A stretch of DNA of 8,674 nt from Propionivibrio sp. (GTDB taxonomy: Bacteria; Pseudomonadota; Gammaproteobacteria; Burkholderiales; Rhodocyclaceae), in assembly GCA_003249625.1 (NCBI GenBank), contig QKII01000112.1, positions 1 through 8,674 of the forward strand, given 5' to 3'. The position numbers and the translations under genes were made by a program. Of this stretch, positions 5,843 through 8,674 are shown piece after piece. The notes beneath the pieces are model-generated. The model made no database searches. It was not told the DNA's origin and saw only the letters and a list, made by a program, of their open reading frames with translations. Position 1 is the first letter of the stretch; every line of letters begins with the position of its first letter.

Positions 5843-6670
5843 ATGTCCACCGCTGATCAACGTTTCTGGCGTTCCGCCGCTTTCCCTTTTGTCGAAGCGC
5901 GCTGTGCCCGTGCCAGCCGCAACAGCTACATTCCCCACGCGCACGACAGTCTTTCGATCGGCTCGGTGGAGGAGGGCGAGAGTGCATTCTCGTTACGCGA
6001 CGTCGAGCGAAGCCTCGGTCCCGGGGATGTCGTACTGATTCCGCCGGGCGTCGTGCATTGCTGCAACCCGGTGAAGGATGCGCGCTGGAGCTACCGGATG
6101 CTCCATCTGGATCCTTTGTGGGTGAGCGACGTAATCGGCGAATGGCAGCCGTTCGCCGCCGGCGTCTTCGACGGTTTCCCTGAAACGGCGATTCAACCGG
6201 TTGTTCATTCCCGGTTGGTTATGTTGACCGATTTCTTGTTTGGCGATGCGCCTGAGGCCGAGAAGGAGGCCGAGGTGTTGTTGTTCGTCGGTGATCTGTA
6301 TCGCATCCTCCAGGACCGGGGATGGTTTGCGGAACCACCGGCTGCATCGAGTAACGCGGGGTTGAGCGACGCATTGGCCCTGATCGAATCGCGCTGCACC
6401 GAGCCGTTGCCGCTGGCGATGCTGGCGTCAGTCGCCGGAATGAGCCGCTACCACTTCCTGCGCCGCTTTCGCGACACGGTCGGCATGACGCCGCACGCCT
6501 GGCAGATCGACCTGCGCATTCGCCGGGCGCGCGGACTCCTCGAACAAGGTCTGTCGCTGGCCAACGTGGCAGCGCAGCTCGGTTTTGCCGATCAGAGCCA
6601 TTTTCAGCGCGCCTTCAAGCGGCGTGTCGCGGCGACCCCGAGTGAATACCGCTCACAATCCGTCATTTGA
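5843..6670 (+). CDS. AraC-family transcriptional regulator
   Basis: This is a 275-residue two-domain regulator. Residues about 20-90 look like the cupin-type AraC ligand-binding domain, with YIPHAHDSLSIG (His32, His34) and GDVVLIPPGVVH as the typical strands. Residues about 173-270 are the DNA-binding domain with two helix-turn-helix units: LAMLASVAGMSRYHFLRRFR (191-210) and SLANVAAQLGFADQSHFQRAFK (238-259), followed by the family ending ATPSEYR. The family binds a small ligand and activates nearby genes. The ATG at 5843 has GGAGG 12 nt upstream, rather far but usable. It is divergent from prfC and lies 96 nt before a LysE-type exporter in the same direction; such pairs often have the regulator controlling the exporter. 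The ligand is unknown, but an amino acid or related compound would fit the neighbour. Confidence 0.94.
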   Translation: MSTADQRFWRSAAFPFVEARCARASRNSYIPHAHDSLSIGSVEEGESAFSLRDVERSLGPGDVVLIPPGVVHCCNPVKDARWSYRMLHLDPLWVSDVIGEWQPFAAGVFDGFPETAIQPVVHSRLVMLTDFLFGDAPEAEKEAEVLLFVGDLYRILQDRGWFAEPPAASSNAGLSDALALIESRCTEPLPLAMLASVAGMSRYHFLRRFRDTVGMTPHAWQIDLRIRRARGLLEQGLSLANVAAQLGFADQSHFQRAFKRRVAATPSEYRSQSVI

Positions 6671-6766
6671 CCGGTTTGCTCTTGCTCACAGAGCGCAATT
6701 TCGTTCAAGACGGCCGTTCCGTACTTTGCCAGAGTAATGCCTTCTCAATCTGGCAGGGAGTGGAAT

Positions 6767-7390
6767 GTGGCAGTGTGGCAGCAGTTTCTGGTGATTGCCG
6801 GGGCGCATTTTCTGGCATTGCTCAGTCCGGGGCCGGACTTTTTCCTGATCGTTCGCAGTGCTGTGGTCAACGGGCCGCGCAAGGCGAGCGGCGTCTGCGT
6901 CGGCATTGCTGTCGCCAATGCGTTGTATATCGCTCTGGCGATTGCCGGTGTGTCTCTGCTGCAAACATCGGCGTTGTTCTTCTCTCTGCTCAAGTGGGGC
7001 GGTTGCGGCTACCTCGCCTGGCTCGGCTGGAGATTCCTCTGCTCGTCTGGCGAACTTGTCATGCCGAGCGCCGGCAGCGCGGCGGCGAGTTCGTCCTGTT
7101 GGTGGAAAGAGTGCAGGACCGGCTTTCTCTCCGGCATTCTCAATCCGAAAAACTCGCTGTTCTACGCCAGTCTGTTCTCGCTCGGTTTCAACGCTGCAAC
7201 GCCGCTGGGCATTCGCCTTGCCAGCGGCGCATGGATGTTTTCAGCGGTTTTTCTCTGGGATCTCGGTGTGGCGCATGCTGCAGGCCATCCTTCCGTCATG
7301 CGTCGTTTCCGGGCGCATGTCCGCAGGCTTGAGCGACTGACCGGAGTTGTACTTCTGGTCGTCGCTGCAGCGATTGCCGGGGTGCGTTGA
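6767..7390 (+). CDS. LysE/RhtB-family amino-acid exporter
   Basis: This hydrophobic inner-membrane protein has 207 residues from the chosen start, the usual family length, and about five to six membrane segments. Family signatures are SPGPD (20-24) after the first hydrophobic segment, GVCVGIAVAN (42-51) and NPKN (126-129). Members export amino acids or derivatives using the proton gradient; the substrate cannot be told from sequence here. I chose the GTG at 6767 because it has GGGAG at 6756-6760 with 6-nt spacing and places the first membrane segment at the N-terminus. An in-frame ATG at 6737 would add ten polar residues and has only a weak AGAG upstream. It lies 96 nt after the AraC-type regulator on the same strand, so co-transcription or control by that regulator is likely. 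No T-rich terminator is visible after the stop. Confidence 0.92.
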   Translation: MAVWQQFLVIAGAHFLALLSPGPDFFLIVRSAVVNGPRKASGVCVGIAVANALYIALAIAGVSLLQTSALFFSLLKWGGCGYLAWLGWRFLCSSGELVMPSAGSAAASSSCWWKECRTGFLSGILNPKNSLFYASLFSLGFNAATPLGIRLASGAWMFSAVFLWDLGVAHAAGHPSVMRRFRAHVRRLERLTGVVLLVVAAAIAGVR

Positions 7391-7464
7391 TTGGCGTCTT
7401 GCAGTTGGGAACGAAGTACATGTTGTAAAGGCGCTCTGATCCTGGTGCCGGATTTGGCGGCCAG

Positions 7465-7482
7465 CACGAATTCCGGTTCGTG
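7465..7482. other. Perfect 6-bp inverted repeat between the exporter and sensor genes
   Basis: CACGAA-TTCCGG-TTCGTG is a perfect 6-bp inverted repeat with a 6-nt spacer, followed by AATGGGGG rather than T residues. It could be an operator or an RNA hairpin in the leader of the sensor gene. The 198-bp gap that holds it has no other gene and no convincing promoter; TTGCAG at 7399-7404 is the best -35-like hexamer. Confidence 0.35.
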
Positions 7483-7588
7483 AATGGGGGAATTGCTGCT
7501 AAAGTCCCACCGAAAAAGCAGCCGGACGGCGCGTTGCCTTTCCGGGGCGCTTTGGGATCAAGAATACGTTTCAGCGCTGGACAACCGC

Positions 7589-8674
7589 ATGGGCAAATTC
7601 GCCTTTTTCTTCAATTCGCTCAAAACGCGGCTCACCGTCGGAACTCTGGCCATTTTTCTGCTCAGCCTCTGGACGCTGTCGTTTTACGCCAGCCGCACGT
7701 TGCGTAGCGATATGGAACGGGTGTTGGGTGAGCAGCAGTTCGCCACCGTGTCCCTGATTGCCGACCGCATCGATCACGAGTTCGAAGACCGGATCGACTG
7801 GCTGAGCGAGGTAGCGCTTCAGACAGAGAAAATGATGGTGGAAGGGCCGCAGGCGATCCAGGCGAGTCTCGAAGGCTGGAAGAATCTGTTCGGCAAGTTC
7901 AACGGTGGCACGTTCGTCACTGACAGCACCGGAATGACCATCGCTGCCATTCCTCTCTCGTCGGGGCGGGTTGGGGTGAGCTACGCGGATCGTTCTTATC
8001 TCAGGAAAGTGCTCGACGAAGGGCAGGTGGCGATTAGTGCACCGGTCATGGGTCGGACGTCCGGAGTCCCCGTGATCGTCGTGGCGGTTCCGCTACGCAC
8101 CCGAGAAGGCGTGATCGTTGGGGTGCTGTGTGGTGTCATCAACATGGGAGAGCCAAACTTCCTTGATCAGGCCACGCAAAATCACCATGGCGGCACTGGA
8201 GGCTATCTGCTGGTTGTTCCGCGACAGCGGATGATTGCGACAGCCACGGACAAACGGCGTGTCATGGAGGTAATTCCTGCCGGGCTCAGTCCGCTGTTCG
8301 ATCGTTTTGCAGAGGGGGGTGAGGGGTTTGGTGTCACCATCAATTCGTTTGGCACAGAGGTTCTTTCTGCCGCCAAGCAGGTGCCGGCGGCAGGGTGGTT
8401 CGTCTCGGGGTATCTGCCAACCGACGAGGCGTTCGCTGTGGTTCGTCAGATGCAGCGGCGCATGGTGGTTTCAACGGTTCTTCTGACGCTCCTTGCGGCC
8501 ATGCTGTCCTGGTGGCTGCTTAAGCGCCAACTGGCGCCGATGATGCTTGCTGCCGAATCGCTGGCGGAACTTGCTGGAAAGGAGGACGCGGCTCGACCGC
8601 TTTCTGTTGTTCGCGAGGATGAGATCGGGCGGTTGATTCTGGCGTTCAATCGCTTGCTGGAGAAACTCGGGCAG
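7589..8674 (+). CDS. Membrane sensor with Cache-like extracellular domain and HAMP start (cut by window edge)
   Basis: The first 362 codons are open to the window end with no stop. Residues about 12-34 form a membrane segment. Residues about 40-285 form an extracellular domain of the double Cache type, with SYADRSYL (131-138), then PVMGRTSGVPVIVVAVPL and GVIVGVLCGVI, the usual Cache strand pattern. A second membrane segment lies at about 292-312 (starting MVVSTVLL). The remaining residues resemble the start of a HAMP linker (RQLAPMMLAAESLAEL ... DEIGRLILAFNRLL). Cache domains sense small ligands such as amino acids or organic acids. The output domain is outside the window: GGDEF/EAL, histidine kinase and MCP are all possible. 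The ATG at 7589 is the first plausible start, but its ribosome-binding site is weak. Confidence 0.88.
   Translation, partial: MGKFAFFFNSLKTRLTVGTLAIFLLSLWTLSFYASRTLRSDMERVLGEQQFATVSLIADRIDHEFEDRIDWLSEVALQTEKMMVEGPQAIQASLEGWKNLFGKFNGGTFVTDSTGMTIAAIPLSSGRVGVSYADRSYLRKVLDEGQVAISAPVMGRTSGVPVIVVAVPLRTREGVIVGVLCGVINMGEPNFLDQATQNHHGGTGGYLLVVPRQRMIATATDKRRVMEVIPAGLSPLFDRFAEGGEGFGVTINSFGTEVLSAAKQVPAAGWFVSGYLPTDEAFAVVRQMQRRMVVSTVLLTLLAAMLSWWLLKRQLAPMMLAAESLAELAGKEDAARPLSVVREDEIGRLILAFNRLLEKLGQ

Noticed and set aside
6737..6766. Upstream ATG (6737) as start of the LysE-type exporter
   Set aside because: Only a weak ribosome-binding site precedes it and it adds a polar ten-residue stretch. The GTG at 6767 has a better site. 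The ATG cannot be fully excluded.
7500..7560. Second riboswitch or terminator in the gap before the Cache-sensor gene
   Set aside because: GC-rich repeats and an AAAAAG run exist, but none of the GEMM conserved blocks is present and no stem with adequate loop and T-run could be drawn.

Overview
The window looks like a chromosomal segment from a GC-rich betaproteobacterium. Rhodocyclales-like is my best guess, from protein character and gene content only; no marker gene proves it. I see no mobile element, CRISPR array, rRNA or tRNA. Coding density is high except between 2653 and 3220.

Left part, minus strand (1-2652): a four-gene chemotaxis-type operon reads leftwards as a short membrane methyl-accepting protein, a CheY-like receiver, a small STAS-domain protein and the N-terminal part of a CheA histidine kinase, cut by the window edge. 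Gaps are only 10-14 nt. At each junction the upstream TGA stop starts the purine-rich ribosome-binding stretch of the next gene.

Long leader (2653-3220): upstream of the operon, on the same strand, is a sequence I recognise as a class I cyclic-di-GMP (GEMM) riboswitch (about 2946-3028). It has the GGCAAACC strand, a GAAA-capped stem, the ACGCAAAGCC core, a third hairpin and the closing GGGTTGC strand. A perfect 7+2+7 palindrome in an AT-rich promoter-like patch lies just upstream, and two hairpins follow. About 296 nt then separate the aptamer from the receptor start codon. The simplest reading is that c-di-GMP controls expression of this array, by a mechanism the sequence does not settle because no U-tract terminator is visible. 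This is the most interesting part of the window.

Middle, minus strand (3221-5672): peptide chain release factor 3 (prfC) followed 4 nt later by a Cof-type HAD phosphatase, probably one transcript. A TATACT -10 hexamer just upstream of 5672 supports a prfC start at 5672 rather than at the longer in-frame ATG.

Right part, plus strand (5843-8674): an AraC-family regulator with a cupin-like sensor domain, a LysE/RhtB-type exporter that it may control, and the first 362 codons of a membrane sensor with a Cache-like extracellular domain and the start of a HAMP linker. The output domain of this last protein lies outside the window, so it could be a diguanylate cyclase/phosphodiesterase, a histidine kinase or a chemoreceptor.

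I did not find a wholly undescribed system. All gene families here are known. The points worth following are the riboswitch-chemotaxis link, the unexplained 300-nt leader, and the unusual STAS component in the operon.
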